From Sporobacter sp963677825 (GTDB taxonomy: Bacteria > Bacillota > Clostridia > Oscillospirales > Oscillospiraceae): DNA of 64,000 nt. A model generated the notes under the pieces. The model did no database searches and was not told the DNA's origin. It worked only from the letters and a program-made list of their open reading frames with translations. The position numbers and the translations under genes were made by a program. The stretch lies in the NCBI GenBank assembly GCA_963677825.2, contig CAXXEF010000001.1, forward strand, positions 62,001 to 126,000, in the 5' to 3' direction. Below, piece by piece: positions 41,344 through 49,504 of the stretch. The first letter of the stretch is position 1; every line of letters begins with the position of its first letter.

Positions 41344-41734
41344 CCGTGTCACCCCCGGTGAACTCTTTAAAAGCGAGCTTTGCCAGCCGCGCAAGCTTGG
41401 CGATCTCGGCAGCACGGTCGATCTTTGCGCGGCGGTCCTCTTTTAGATACGGCTTGATCGCATTGAGCAGTACCGCTTTATCATTTTTGCCCGACGTATA
41501 TTCACCCGCGAGACGGCCAATCAGATTAAGCGTCTTTGGGTCGATCGAGCCCAGCGCCGACCCAAGCGACGATGCGTCCGCCGCTGCGCCGTCGTCTGCC
41601 GCGCCTGCCGCAGCGTCCGTCGGCGCGCTTTGGCTGTCTGCAGAACCGGAGAGCGAGCGGGCGATGTTCATGATCTTTTCCATTTCCGCCGGTGATGAGA
41701 GGATTTTATTCAGTTTGTCTTCAAGCTCGCTCAT
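41336..41734 (-). CDS. Small helical protein of unknown function
   Basis: A 132-residue protein. It has a helical start (MSELEDKLNKILSSPAEMEKI), a low-complexity Ala/Asp/Ser middle (about 32-60), and a basic helical end (KEDRRAKIDRAAEIAKLARLAKLAF). It has no membrane segment. It lies between two other small genes with a 24-base gap upstream and an 8-base overlap downstream, so the three are probably one transcript. Not recognised beyond a general clostridial hypothetical. Confidence 0.7.
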   Translation of the reverse strand: MSELEDKLNKILSSPAEMEKIMNIARSLSGSADSQSAPTDAAAGAADDGAAADASSLGSALGSIDPKTLNLIGRLAGEYTSGKNDKAVLLNAIKPYLKEDRRAKIDRAAEIAKLARLAKLAFKEFTGGDTDV

Positions 41735-41758
41735 ACCGCGCCTGCCTTTCTGCCGGCG

Positions 41759-42025
41759 TCAGTTCATCAGCTTGATGAGCTGCTCGGCTATTTTTGATCC
41801 GTCTTCCGTTTTAAGTATGTCGGAGAGCGCTTTTCGCAGCGTCTCGGTGTCGTTATTTTCGATGGCGTTGACGAGCTTCTGCTCGCTGCCGCGCATCATA
41901 TTTCTAACGTTTTGCCCCTCGGGGGAGCCGATCAGCTTTTCGAGATCATCTTTTTTACCGGCAATTTTCTTGCCGGACGGCGTATTCAGGAAGTCGCTTG
42001 CTGCTTTGTTGAAATCGGCTGCCAT
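41759..42025 (-). CDS. Small helical protein of unknown function
   Basis: An 88-residue acidic/basic helical protein (MAADFNKAASDFLNTPSGKK, EQKLVNAIENNDTETLRKAL). GGAAAGGAGATCCT precedes the ATG, a strong site. First gene of the three-gene minus-strand set ending at 40888 and divergent from the phosphoesterase at 42151. No domain was recognised. Confidence 0.72.
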   Translation of the reverse strand: MAADFNKAASDFLNTPSGKKIAGKKDDLEKLIGSPEGQNVRNMMRGSEQKLVNAIENNDTETLRKALSDILKTEDGSKIAEQLIKLMN

Positions 42026-42150
42026 AGGATCTCCTTTCCGCGGTGCCCGCTTGGCGGCCCTGTCGGCCGGCGATAATATAGGGCTCCTACTAAATCAGTA
42101 TATTCAGCGTGCGCCAACTGGTGACAGACGACGCACACGGAGGCGTTAGC

Positions 42151-42624
42151 ATGACAGTACTCGTTTTATCCGACAGCCACGGCGACCTCGACGCCGTCGC
42201 GAAAGCGGCGCAGCGGGAAAAGCCGGATATCATTTTGCATCTGGGTGACCATGACAGCGACGTGCGCGGCCTGCGCCGCCTGATGCCCGACGTGCCGGTG
42301 CGCACCGTGCGCGGCAACTGCGACCCGATGTCCGCCGCGCCGGAGACGGACGAGTTCGTGCTTGGCGATCAGCGTATTTTTATGACGCACGGTCATTTGT
42401 ATAATGTCAAGACGGGGCTGGGCAGCGTCCTCAACGCCGCGATGATCCGCGGCGCGGACGTGCTGTTGTATGGTCATACGCATCGTGCGCACGATGCGCG
42501 GGCCGATACGCTGCTTGTCGTCAATCCGGGCAGCACTGGACGCGGAGAAAAAACATACGCCGTTCTCGAGATCGAGAACGGCGCCATAAAAAGCAGGATT
42601 ATTAATCTAAATCTTAAAGGGTGA
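42151..42624 (+). CDS. YfcE/MJ0936-type metallophosphoesterase
   Basis: A 157-residue calcineurin-like phosphodiesterase of the small YfcE/MJ0936 type. SDSHGD near 8, HLGDHDSD near 38, RGNCD near 62, THGHLYN near 87 and YGHTHRAHD near 113 are the metal-binding motifs in order. It hydrolyses phosphodiesters, with the natural substrate unknown. In many Firmicutes the gene is near rph and the rdgB-type pyrophosphatase, which are not seen here. ACGGAGG precedes the ATG at 42151. Its 3' end overlaps the converging small gene by 11 bases. Confidence 0.9.
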   Translation: MTVLVLSDSHGDLDAVAKAAQREKPDIILHLGDHDSDVRGLRRLMPDVPVRTVRGNCDPMSAAPETDEFVLGDQRIFMTHGHLYNVKTGLGSVLNAAMIRGADVLLYGHTHRAHDARADTLLVVNPGSTGRGEKTYAVLEIENGAIKSRIINLNLKG

Positions 42625-42841
42625 ATTCCGTCCGGTCGTTGGACGAACCTTCAGGGAGCGCAACGCCGGGATGAGGCAGCGGTGCTTCCGGGCTGCGTTT
42701 GATTGGATCGTAGCGAAACTTCTTACAGAAGTTATCGGCCAAAACGATCCCGCGTTTTGAGCAGGCTACTTCGCCGTCACCAATAGAACCGCCGTAGCGG
42801 CAGTATGAGCATGACGGCGGAATGTTGCGGCTGAACAGCAT
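42614..42841 (-). CDS. Small cysteine-rich protein
   Basis: A 75-residue protein. CSYCRYGG, then ACSKRG and NFCKKFRYDP give four cysteines in a CxxC...C...C pattern that fits a zinc or iron site. The tail is Pro-rich. GGAGGTTTTGT precedes the ATG at 42841. Similar CxxC...CxKFxYDP proteins are common in clostridia but uncharacterised. Converges with the phosphoesterase. Confidence 0.75.
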   Translation of the reverse strand: MLFSRNIPPSCSYCRYGGSIGDGEVACSKRGIVLADNFCKKFRYDPIKRSPEAPLPHPGVALPEGSSNDRTEFTL

Positions 42842-42935
42842 ACAAAACCTCCGCATTAAAAGGATGAAACCATTATAACGCCTTTGACAGATTCTTTCAA
42901 TACGATTTAAAAACATACACTAACGGAGGGAAGCC

Positions 42936-43742
42936 ATGTTTGGCGAAATTTACGCACCCCTGCCCGACGCCGGGCGATATCTGGACCGACTTGGTTTTGG
43001 CGGCACACCGATCCCGGACGTACAAACGCTGAGCGCGCTCGTGTCGGCGCACCGCGCGCACGTCCCGTTTGAAAACCTCGACGTATACGATGCCGAAGCG
43101 GCAATATCGCTGGGCACCGAAGCGCTTTTTGACAAAATCGTCGACAGGCGGCGCGGCGGCTACTGCTTTGAGCTCAACGCGCTGTTTACCGGCCTGCTTA
43201 CGTCGCTCGGATACGATGTGTATCCCGTCTGCGCGCGCGTTGTGTGGATGTCGGGGCCGGACGAGTACCGCCCGATCTCGCACCGTGCCGGTATTGTGAC
43301 GATCGACGGAACGCGCTATTTCGTCGACGTCGGTTTCGGCGGCCCGTCGCCTGACGGCGCGCTGAAGCTTGACGATCCGTCGCCCCAGCGCTCCGGCGCG
43401 GACACGTTTGCCGCTATAAAGGATCCGGACGGCGACTTCGTCATCTGCCGCGTCAAGGACGGGGAGAACGAGCGGCTATTAAAATTTTCCGACCGCCGGT
43501 GCGATAACGTCGACTTTCTGGCACCAAACGAGTTTCAGTCGAGAAATCCGGCCTCCGGTTTCCGGAAGGTGCGTATGGTCAACCTCACGACGCCGGACGG
43601 CAGCGTCTCGCTGACCGGCAATCAGCTGACGATCCGAAAGGGCGGGGAGGTCACGGAAACGGTGCTCGAAAACCCGGAGCAGCTGCGCCGCGCGCTCCGG
43701 ACGCATTTCGGTATCGCCGTCGAGTTCCCGTTAAAGCCGTAA
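42936..43742 (+). CDS. nat: Arylamine N-acetyltransferase
   Basis: A 268-residue enzyme of the usual NAT length. The catalytic triad is visible: Cys77 in RRGGYCFELN, His116 in SHRAGIV and Asp131 in YFVDVGFGG. HVPFENLDVYD near 42 is also conserved. It moves acetyl or other acyl groups from CoA to aromatic amines or hydrazines; in bacteria, roles in xenobiotic resistance or secondary metabolism are known. ACGGAGGG precedes the ATG. It stands alone between the small Cys gene and the SPFH gene. Confidence 0.95.
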   Translation: MFGEIYAPLPDAGRYLDRLGFGGTPIPDVQTLSALVSAHRAHVPFENLDVYDAEAAISLGTEALFDKIVDRRRGGYCFELNALFTGLLTSLGYDVYPVCARVVWMSGPDEYRPISHRAGIVTIDGTRYFVDVGFGGPSPDGALKLDDPSPQRSGADTFAAIKDPDGDFVICRVKDGENERLLKFSDRRCDNVDFLAPNEFQSRNPASGFRKVRMVNLTTPDGSVSLTGNQLTIRKGGEVTETVLENPEQLRRALRTHFGIAVEFPLKP

Positions 43743-43776
43743 TGCAAACACTTGAGCGGCTGGCAGACTTATCGCA

Positions 43777-43805
43777 TTGAGTTTAAGGCTGCTTTCTGAT
43801 ATAAT
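43777..43805 (+). promoter_or_regulatory. SPFH gene promoter
   Basis: TTGAGT (43777-43782) and TATAAT (43800-43805) are 17 bases apart, 35 bases before the ATG at 43841. Confidence 0.7.
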
Positions 43806-43840
43806 CATTCATAGTACGATTTTGAAAGGATTGTAATATT

Positions 43841-44728
43841 ATGGCAGAAACCGTTATACATACGAAACCGACAGGTAAGAAGACGCGTTCCATCGTGATC
43901 GCGGCCATCGCCGCGTTTCTCGTGCTCATCACAGCATTATCTGCAGTTAAAACGATCGACTCCGGTACGGTCGGCGTCGTGTCCGTTTTCGGCGCAGTTA
44001 AGGATGATCCGATTTACCAAGGCCTGCATACGGTCGTCCCGTTTATCACGCAGGTGACGCGGATGAACACCAAAACGCAGAAGGTCGAAGCGGTCAGCGC
44101 GGCTGCCTCACGTGACTTGCAGATGATCAGCACAACGATTGTCGTCAACTATCACGTAACCGAAGCCTACGCGCCGACGCTTTACAGAACAGTCGGCAAG
44201 TCTTACGAAGATACCATCATTGTGCCGGCGATCCAGGAGTCGGTCAAGGCCGTCACGGCGAAGTACAGTGCCGAGGAGCTGATCACGAAGCGCCAGCTCG
44301 TCAGCGACAGCATCTCTGAAAAGCTTTCGAATAAAATCAACGCCTACGGTCTGGTCATTGAAGTGTTCAACATCACGAATCTGGACTTCTCAGAAGCGTT
44401 CAACGCAGCCATCGAAGCCAAGCAGACCGCACAGCAGGAAGCGCTCAAAGCCGAGCAGGAGCTCAAGCGTATCGAGATCGAGGCGCAGCAGAAGGTCGTC
44501 AACGCCGAAGCCGAGGCCGAAGCAGTCAGAGCGACGGCAGACGCCGAAGCGTACGCGATCGAAGTTGTCCAGGAGCAGCTGTCACAGAGTGAAGCGTATC
44601 TGGAGTACCTGAAGATCCATCAATGGGATGGTCAGCTGCCGATGGTTATGGGCGGCGACGCTAATCCGATTATCGATTTCCGTGATTCGTCGGTCGTTAC
44701 CGGCACGACGACAGGGCCGGCTGCATAG
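43841..44728 (+). CDS. SPFH/prohibitin-family membrane protein
   Basis: A 295-residue protein. There is one N-terminal membrane helix (about 14-35, IVIAAIAAFLVLITALSAV), then an SPFH domain (TVGVVSVFGAVKDDPIYQG, TKTQKVEAVSAAASRDLQM) and a long charged coiled coil (about 180-245, KQTAQQEALKAEQELKRIE). It resembles prohibitin/HflC-type scaffolds that organise membrane microdomains or modulate FtsH. The orientation (N-in or N-out) is not set by the sequence. It has its own promoter and terminator. Confidence 0.92.
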   Translation: MAETVIHTKPTGKKTRSIVIAAIAAFLVLITALSAVKTIDSGTVGVVSVFGAVKDDPIYQGLHTVVPFITQVTRMNTKTQKVEAVSAAASRDLQMISTTIVVNYHVTEAYAPTLYRTVGKSYEDTIIVPAIQESVKAVTAKYSAEELITKRQLVSDSISEKLSNKINAYGLVIEVFNITNLDFSEAFNAAIEAKQTAQQEALKAEQELKRIEIEAQQKVVNAEAEAEAVRATADAEAYAIEVVQEQLSQSEAYLEYLKIHQWDGQLPMVMGGDANPIIDFRDSSVVTGTTTGPAA

Positions 44729-44754
44729 CGGCAGTCGATCAGTGAACAAACAAA

Positions 44755-44782
44755 GAAACCGCCTGCAAGCAGGCGGTTTCTT
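44755..44782 (+). terminator. Terminator after the SPFH gene
   Basis: GAAACCGCCTGC and GCAGGCGGTTTC form a 12-bp stem with an AA loop, followed by TT. Confidence 0.8.
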
Positions 44783-44805
44783 GATGTATTGAAGGAGCGT
44801 TCAGT

Positions 44806-45162
44806 ATGAGTTATACATTTATTTGCCATCCCAAATGTACAACATGCGCTAAAGCCAGGCAATGGCTGGACGCGCAGGGCATCGCTTACACGTTTCGCGA
44901 CATCCGGGAAGACAATCCGACGCTTGAAGAACTGCGCGCTTGGCTGCAGTCCAGCGGCTTGCCGCTAAAACGATTCTGGAATACAAGCGGACAGCAATAC
45001 CGGGCGCAGTCAATCAAGGATAAGCTGCCGGATATGACGCAGGATGAGCAGCTCGCGCTGCTTGCGACCGACGGCATGCTCGTCCGCCGCCCAATTCTCG
45101 TCGGTGGCGCCGTCACGCTCGTCGGGTTTAAGCAAAGCGAATGGGACGCGGCTGCGCTATGA
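44806..45162 (+). CDS. ArsC/Spx-family protein
   Basis: A 118-residue thioredoxin-like protein. CHPKCTTCAKARQWLD carries Cys11-x-x-Cys14, RFWNTSGQQYR and RRPILV are the conserved middle and cis-Pro segments, and VGFKQSEWD closes it. This is the ArsC/Spx/YffB superfamily. The redox CxxC fits an Spx-like sensor or a YusI-like reductase, while true arsenate reductases keep only the first Cys. Spx itself has a recognisable RPI motif, as here. AAGGAGCG precedes the ATG. Its stop overlaps the converging TetR gene by 6 bases. Confidence 0.88.
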   Translation: MSYTFICHPKCTTCAKARQWLDAQGIAYTFRDIREDNPTLEELRAWLQSSGLPLKRFWNTSGQQYRAQSIKDKLPDMTQDEQLALLATDGMLVRRPILVGGAVTLVGFKQSEWDAAAL

Positions 45163-45759
45163 AGCGTTGTTATCGTTAAGCAATGCGTACCAGCCGCCGA
45201 CAAGGAATTTGATGAATTCATCCATATACTGTTCGACGTTCTGCGCGGTGCGATCACCAAACAGCTGTTCAAGAGCAGATACGCAAAAGCCGGCTGACGC
45301 GCGGTAAAACATACTGGAAACAGATTTGCCCGGCCATAGTGTAGTGACCCAACTCGTCGCTATTTCTGCAATCTTCTGCGTCAACATGTTTTTAAAGCCG
45401 TCCAGAGACGAACCGGCTGCCTTAAAAAATAGCAGTGAAAAGCTGTCCCAATGTTCGAAACACAGTATTATAAATTGTTCGATCATGTCTTTATAGACAT
45501 CAATCGAATCTGTTGTGTTGAAGTGCTGTACGTCATGACCGATGTTTCCAATCAGTGCTTCAAACGCCGTTAGACCAGGGGCGACAACGGCACAAAAAAG
45601 CGCATCCTTGTTGCTGAAGTAGTTATAAATATTGCTTTTAGACGTGCCGGCGTTGAGTGCGATCATACGGATGGAAGCGTTTTCGAATCCGTGGGCTAGA
45701 AACTCTGCCCGCGCGGCGATCAGGATGCTTTTCTCAATTTCAATTTTCGGTGTTTGCAC
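45157..45759 (-). CDS. TetR/AcrR-family transcriptional regulator
   Basis: A 200-residue regulator. The N-terminal HTH is clear (ILIAARAEFLAHGFENASIRM, GTSKSNIYNYFSNKDAL). The ligand-binding half is rich in aromatic residues (HWDSFSLLFFKAAG). It starts at a GTG (45759) preceded by GAGGAGG at good spacing. No exporter lies adjacent: upstream is the AT-rich HEPN-like gene on the other strand, downstream the convergent ArsC/Spx gene. Its target is therefore unclear. Confidence 0.9.
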   Translation of the reverse strand: MQTPKIEIEKSILIAARAEFLAHGFENASIRMIALNAGTSKSNIYNYFSNKDALFCAVVAPGLTAFEALIGNIGHDVQHFNTTDSIDVYKDMIEQFIILCFEHWDSFSLLFFKAAGSSLDGFKNMLTQKIAEIATSWVTTLWPGKSVSSMFYRASAGFCVSALEQLFGDRTAQNVEQYMDEFIKFLVGGWYALLNDNNAS

Positions 45760-45892
45760 GAGAATACCTCCTCAGCATGATGAAGAAAACGCACAGTGTG
45801 TTTATAAAGACACTGTACGTTTTTGGTCTCGCTTTGTCAAGGGGATGGAAGTTTTAGCTTAGACATGATAACCTAAAAACGGGGGAAAAGGT

Positions 45893-46600
45893 ATGAGCAA
45901 TTATTTAGCTAGTGACTATTACCCATTATGTGAGACATATGCTAATATGTCGTTGTCTTATTACGAACAATATCGTGAGGCCTGTTCGAGTATAAGTAGT
46001 AAAAAGATGGATAGACCATGGAATATTCTTGAACACTCTTCCGAAGAAAACCAAGAGTATATTACCAATTGGGCTATCAAGCTTAATACAGCAATAACGG
46101 CAATAGTATTTCAAGCATTATCAGTTGAAGCTTATATAAACTTATACGGCGTAATCAAGGTTGGTGAAGACGAATTCTATGAGAAATATGAAAGCAAAAA
46201 GGAACGGCTTTCTACAATTGAGAAACTCAAAAAAATGTGTAAAGATAAGCTAAATAAGAATTATCCGACGAGAGAGAAAAAGTATAATGATTTAGTATCA
46301 TTGCTAAAAAAGCGGGATAGACTTGTTCATGTGAAACCAAGAGCGGATAAATCGGGCGTAGATATGCAGATGTATTATGATCATCTTCGCTCAGAAGTTG
46401 GATTTGTATTTAACAATATAGACGATGAGATGCTGACATATCATAATCTTAAAGCAAACCTAGCCATAGTTGACGGTTCGGGTGTCGATATAATAACTGC
46501 AATGCAAGAACAAGATGTTGCGGAATTTTTCGCAGCTATTAATTCTACGTATAGTGATATATTGGGTTATATACTCGGAAAAAATAAACCGTTAGAATAA
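45893..46600 (+). CDS. AT-rich putative HEPN-like protein
   Basis: A 235-residue, mostly helical protein. LLKKRDRLVHVKPR near 140-150 contains an R-x4-H motif (RDRLVH), the pattern of HEPN ribonuclease domains. The preceding YINLYGVIKVGEDEFYEKY and following YYDHLRSEVGF fit a helical bundle. Codon use is clearly AT-rich against its GC-rich neighbours, which suggests recent transfer. It starts at the ATG after GGGGAAAAGGT. No nucleotidyltransferase antitoxin is beside it. The HEPN assignment rests on one short motif. Confidence 0.6.
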   Translation: MSNYLASDYYPLCETYANMSLSYYEQYREACSSISSKKMDRPWNILEHSSEENQEYITNWAIKLNTAITAIVFQALSVEAYINLYGVIKVGEDEFYEKYESKKERLSTIEKLKKMCKDKLNKNYPTREKKYNDLVSLLKKRDRLVHVKPRADKSGVDMQMYYDHLRSEVGFVFNNIDDEMLTYHNLKANLAIVDGSGVDIITAMQEQDVAEFFAAINSTYSDILGYILGKNKPLE

Positions 46601-46616
46601 AAATGCTGAAACGCAC

Positions 46617-46645
46617 AAGCCCCCATACGGAGGCTTTATTTTTTT
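46617..46645 (+). terminator. Terminator after the HEPN-like gene
   Basis: AAGCCcCC and GGaGGCTT form an 8-bp stem with one mismatch around ATAC, followed by TATTTTTTT, which overlaps the end of the converging ylbJ gene. Confidence 0.7.
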
Positions 46646-47814
46646 GCAGGGACTTTGCGACGACGGGAAGACACCCAGCGCGCACCAATAATAAAGACGA
46701 TAAGCAAAAGCACTGCGCCTGTCAGCGACGTTAAAAATGCCGGCAGAAAGTCTATTTTTGCCAGCGCTGTGACTTGCTCAGCGTAGTAGACAGACGCCGG
46801 CAGCCGCAAGGCAAACGCCCGCGATAAAATTACGGCGAACACGGCAGAGAAGGCCCCTTGTAACACTTTCCCGTACAAGTACGTGCGGACGGTCAAGCCA
46901 CTGTCGCCAATAAACGAGAGCACCTGACAGTGCACGGACAAGCCCGCCCAGCCGAGCATGAACGCCGCGAGCGCCATTGAACGTGTCAGCGCACCGTCGG
47001 CGTTCTGCAGGCTCCACACGCCCGACGTCAGCTCAATAATGCCGGTTAAAAGCCGCTCCGCCCACTCTTTGTCAAATCCAAGCGGCGCAAAGACCGCGCC
47101 GATGGCAGAAGCGACCAGCGGCAGAAAGCCGGATAAAACCAGCAACTTGATGAAGACCGTGAAGAAAATAACAAAGCCGCAGATATTGATCGTTGTTTGA
47201 AATGCGGACTGGATTGATTCGACGAACGCCGGCGCGAAACGCACAGATGCTCCTGTGGATACACGCCGACCGGCAGACGACACCTCCCGGCGTTTCCAGC
47301 CGCGGAAGATGAGCCCGACGCAAACGGATGCGAGCGTATGCGCGAGATAGAGGAGAATCCCAATCAGGCTTGACGAGAAGACACCGGCGCCGACAACACC
47401 GAAGATGAACGCCGGACCGGAATTGTTGCAAAAGCTCAGCAGCCGCTCGGCCTCTGTTTTGCTGCATGCGCCATGCTCATACAGTGAAATGACCGTTTTA
47501 GCACCGACGGGGTAGCCGCCGATGAATCCCAGTACGAACGCCGTCGAGCACGCGCCGCCGACGTTGAACAGCGGGCGCATCACCGGCTCAAGGATGCGTC
47601 CGAAGTATCGCGCGATGTTGAGGCGCACGATGAGCGTCGAGAGCACAAAGAACGGAAACAGCGACGGAATAATGACGTTCAGGCACAGCTCAAGCCCGGT
47701 CGCCGCCGCCGCGATCGACGCCTTCGGATATATAACGAGCGCTACCACGGCCACGCCGAGCGCCAGAAGAATCAGCACGTCGAAAACGCGCCGGTGAAAT
47801 CGGAACTTACGCAC
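46636..47814 (-). CDS. ylbJ: YlbJ-type sporulation integral membrane protein
   Basis: A 392-residue membrane protein with about 8-10 helices and two nucleoside-recognition/gate-type domains. PSLFPFFVLSTLIVRLN, GFIGGYPVGAKTV and FCNNSGPAFIFG are strongly conserved YlbJ/SpoVV-type motifs. In Bacillus, YlbJ/SpoVV is sigma-E controlled and transports dipicolinate across the mother-cell membrane. The GTG at 47814 was chosen because it follows GGTGGTGG and gives the usual basic start (VRKFRFHRR). Upstream ATGs lack ribosome-binding sites. Here it is next to yqfC rather than coaD. Confidence 0.9.
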   Translation of the reverse strand: MRKFRFHRRVFDVLILLALGVAVVALVIYPKASIAAAATGLELCLNVIIPSLFPFFVLSTLIVRLNIARYFGRILEPVMRPLFNVGGACSTAFVLGFIGGYPVGAKTVISLYEHGACSKTEAERLLSFCNNSGPAFIFGVVGAGVFSSSLIGILLYLAHTLASVCVGLIFRGWKRREVSSAGRRVSTGASVRFAPAFVESIQSAFQTTINICGFVIFFTVFIKLLVLSGFLPLVASAIGAVFAPLGFDKEWAERLLTGIIELTSGVWSLQNADGALTRSMALAAFMLGWAGLSVHCQVLSFIGDSGLTVRTYLYGKVLQGAFSAVFAVILSRAFALRLPASVYYAEQVTALAKIDFLPAFLTSLTGAVLLLIVFIIGARWVSSRRRKVPAKK

Positions 47815-47974
47815 GGTCAACCACCACCAAGAAAGCATATGCGCGACGGGGCGTATTTTTTCCGGCACGTGCATAAGTATTAAAGGACACGCCGCTTGAC
47901 GGCCGGTCGCCGCTGGCGGCACGGCCTGTACCGGCGTATGCGGAGATGCCTATTTTCTGTCCTGGAGGGGTTTT

Positions 47975-48256
47975 GTGAAAGCGGACAATAACGAAAAAAG
48001 ACTGCTTAGCCTTGCTGTTGACGCCTTCGATCTGCCCGCTGAAGTGCTTGCCGGCATGCCCAAAATTACGCTTACGGGTAACATGCGTGCACATATCGAA
48101 TGCCATAAAGGAATCCTTGAATACGATCGGAACACGATCATCGTCAATGGCGGTGCGGTACTGCTGAAGATTATCGGCGACAAGCTGGAGATCACATCGA
48201 TGAATGCCGAGGAGCTGCTTATCAAGGGGCAGATCGCCGCCGTCGAAATCGATTAG
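47975..48256 (+). CDS. yqfC: Sporulation protein YqfC
   Basis: A 93-residue protein beginning at a GTG after TGGAGGGG. LPKEVL-like LPAEVLAGMPKITLTGN, IECHKGILEYD and LLKIIGDKLEI match the YabP/YqfC family of small beta-rich sporulation proteins. It is followed 14 bases later by yqfD, the conserved partner. In Bacillus the pair is expressed in the mother cell, and its biochemical role is unknown. Confidence 0.93.
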   Translation: MKADNNEKRLLSLAVDAFDLPAEVLAGMPKITLTGNMRAHIECHKGILEYDRNTIIVNGGAVLLKIIGDKLEITSMNAEELLIKGQIAAVEID

Positions 48257-48270
48257 GGGAGACGCAGCCG

Positions 48271-49500
48271 ATGAAACAGGCTATTAACTTCATGCGCGGC
48301 AACGTGCGCGTCAAGGTGGAGACGCCGTATCCTGAGCGGCTCGTTAATCTGTGCGCGCAAAATGATCTGGACTTCTGGGATCTTGAGCGCGCCGACGACA
48401 CGGTCGTTAGCTTATCCATGCACCTGGGAGGCTTCCGGCGGCTGCGTGAGCTGGCAGGGCGCGCCGGTATCGAAATATTAAACGTTAAGAAGACGGGCAT
48501 GCCGGTATTTCTCTGGCGGCTGCGAAAGCGGTACGTGCTGATAGCCGGCGCGCTGGTGACGTTTATCGTGGTCTGGGTGCTGTCGCTGTTTGTGTTGGAA
48601 ATTGACGTATACGGCAACAAGACGGTTTCAACGCAGCGCATTTTAGCGGCGCTGGAGCAGCAGGGCGTCGGGATCGGCACTTTCGGGCCGTCTGTCGTTT
48701 CGGAACGGCTATCCAACATGGTTATATTGGAGATTCCAGAGCTGTCGTGGATTGCCATTAATGTGCGCGGCAGCCACGCCGACGTGCTTGTGCGCGAGCG
48801 CGTCGAAAAGCCGGAGCTGCTTGACGAGAACGCCCCGACGATGGTTTACGCGCTCAAATCGGGTATCATAACAAAGATGAGCGTGATGGAAGGGCAAAAC
48901 ACGTGCGCCGTCGGCGATACGGTGCAGGCCGGCGATGTGCTCGTCACGGGCATCATGGATTCGATCGCTTCCGGACGCCGTATGGTACATGCCATGGCCG
49001 AAATTACCGCGCGAACCTGGTACGAGCTGTCGGCGCAGACGGTGCTCGACACATCGACAAAAGCGTATACCGGCCAAAAGCAGACAAAAACTGCGCTGAT
49101 CATCGCGGGGCTTCGAATAAATTTATATGCAAACGGTGGAATTTCGTTTGACTGTTATGATAAAATCACTACACAAAAGACACTTCGGCTGCCGACCGGC
49201 AACGCCCTGCCAATCGTCATCGTGCGCGATACGTATGAGGAATATGTTCCGCAGCCGTCGGCACTGTCGGTGCTGGACGCGGTGACGCATTTGCAGCAGC
49301 GGCTGCTGGATCGGCTGGACGATCGCGCCGAGGGCGGCGAGATCGTCTCGACAGCGTTTACAACTTCCGTAAAAGACGGGGCTGTGACCGTCTCACTCAC
49401 GGCCGAATGTCTTGAACAGATTGCCTCGGAGCGACCGTTCACGCCGGAAGAGCTTGCCGAGGGCACGAGACAAGAGATTACAGAAGAAACGGAGACCTGA
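48271..49500 (+). CDS. yqfD: Sporulation protein YqfD
   Basis: A 409-residue protein of usual length. A cytosolic first domain (about 1-85) precedes one membrane helix (VLIAGALVTFIVVWVLSLFV), a POTRA-like segment (EIDVYGNKTVSTQRIL) and a long external part with GIITKMSVMEGQN and GDVLVTGIMDS. YqfD is part of the conserved endospore gene set. It sits between yqfC and phoH, its standard position in Firmicutes. Confidence 0.94.
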   Translation: MKQAINFMRGNVRVKVETPYPERLVNLCAQNDLDFWDLERADDTVVSLSMHLGGFRRLRELAGRAGIEILNVKKTGMPVFLWRLRKRYVLIAGALVTFIVVWVLSLFVLEIDVYGNKTVSTQRILAALEQQGVGIGTFGPSVVSERLSNMVILEIPELSWIAINVRGSHADVLVRERVEKPELLDENAPTMVYALKSGIITKMSVMEGQNTCAVGDTVQAGDVLVTGIMDSIASGRRMVHAMAEITARTWYELSAQTVLDTSTKAYTGQKQTKTALIIAGLRINLYANGGISFDCYDKITTQKTLRLPTGNALPIVIVRDTYEEYVPQPSALSVLDAVTHLQQRLLDRLDDRAEGGEIVSTAFTTSVKDGAVTVSLTAECLEQIASERPFTPEELAEGTRQEITEETET

Positions 49501-49504
49501 TTAT

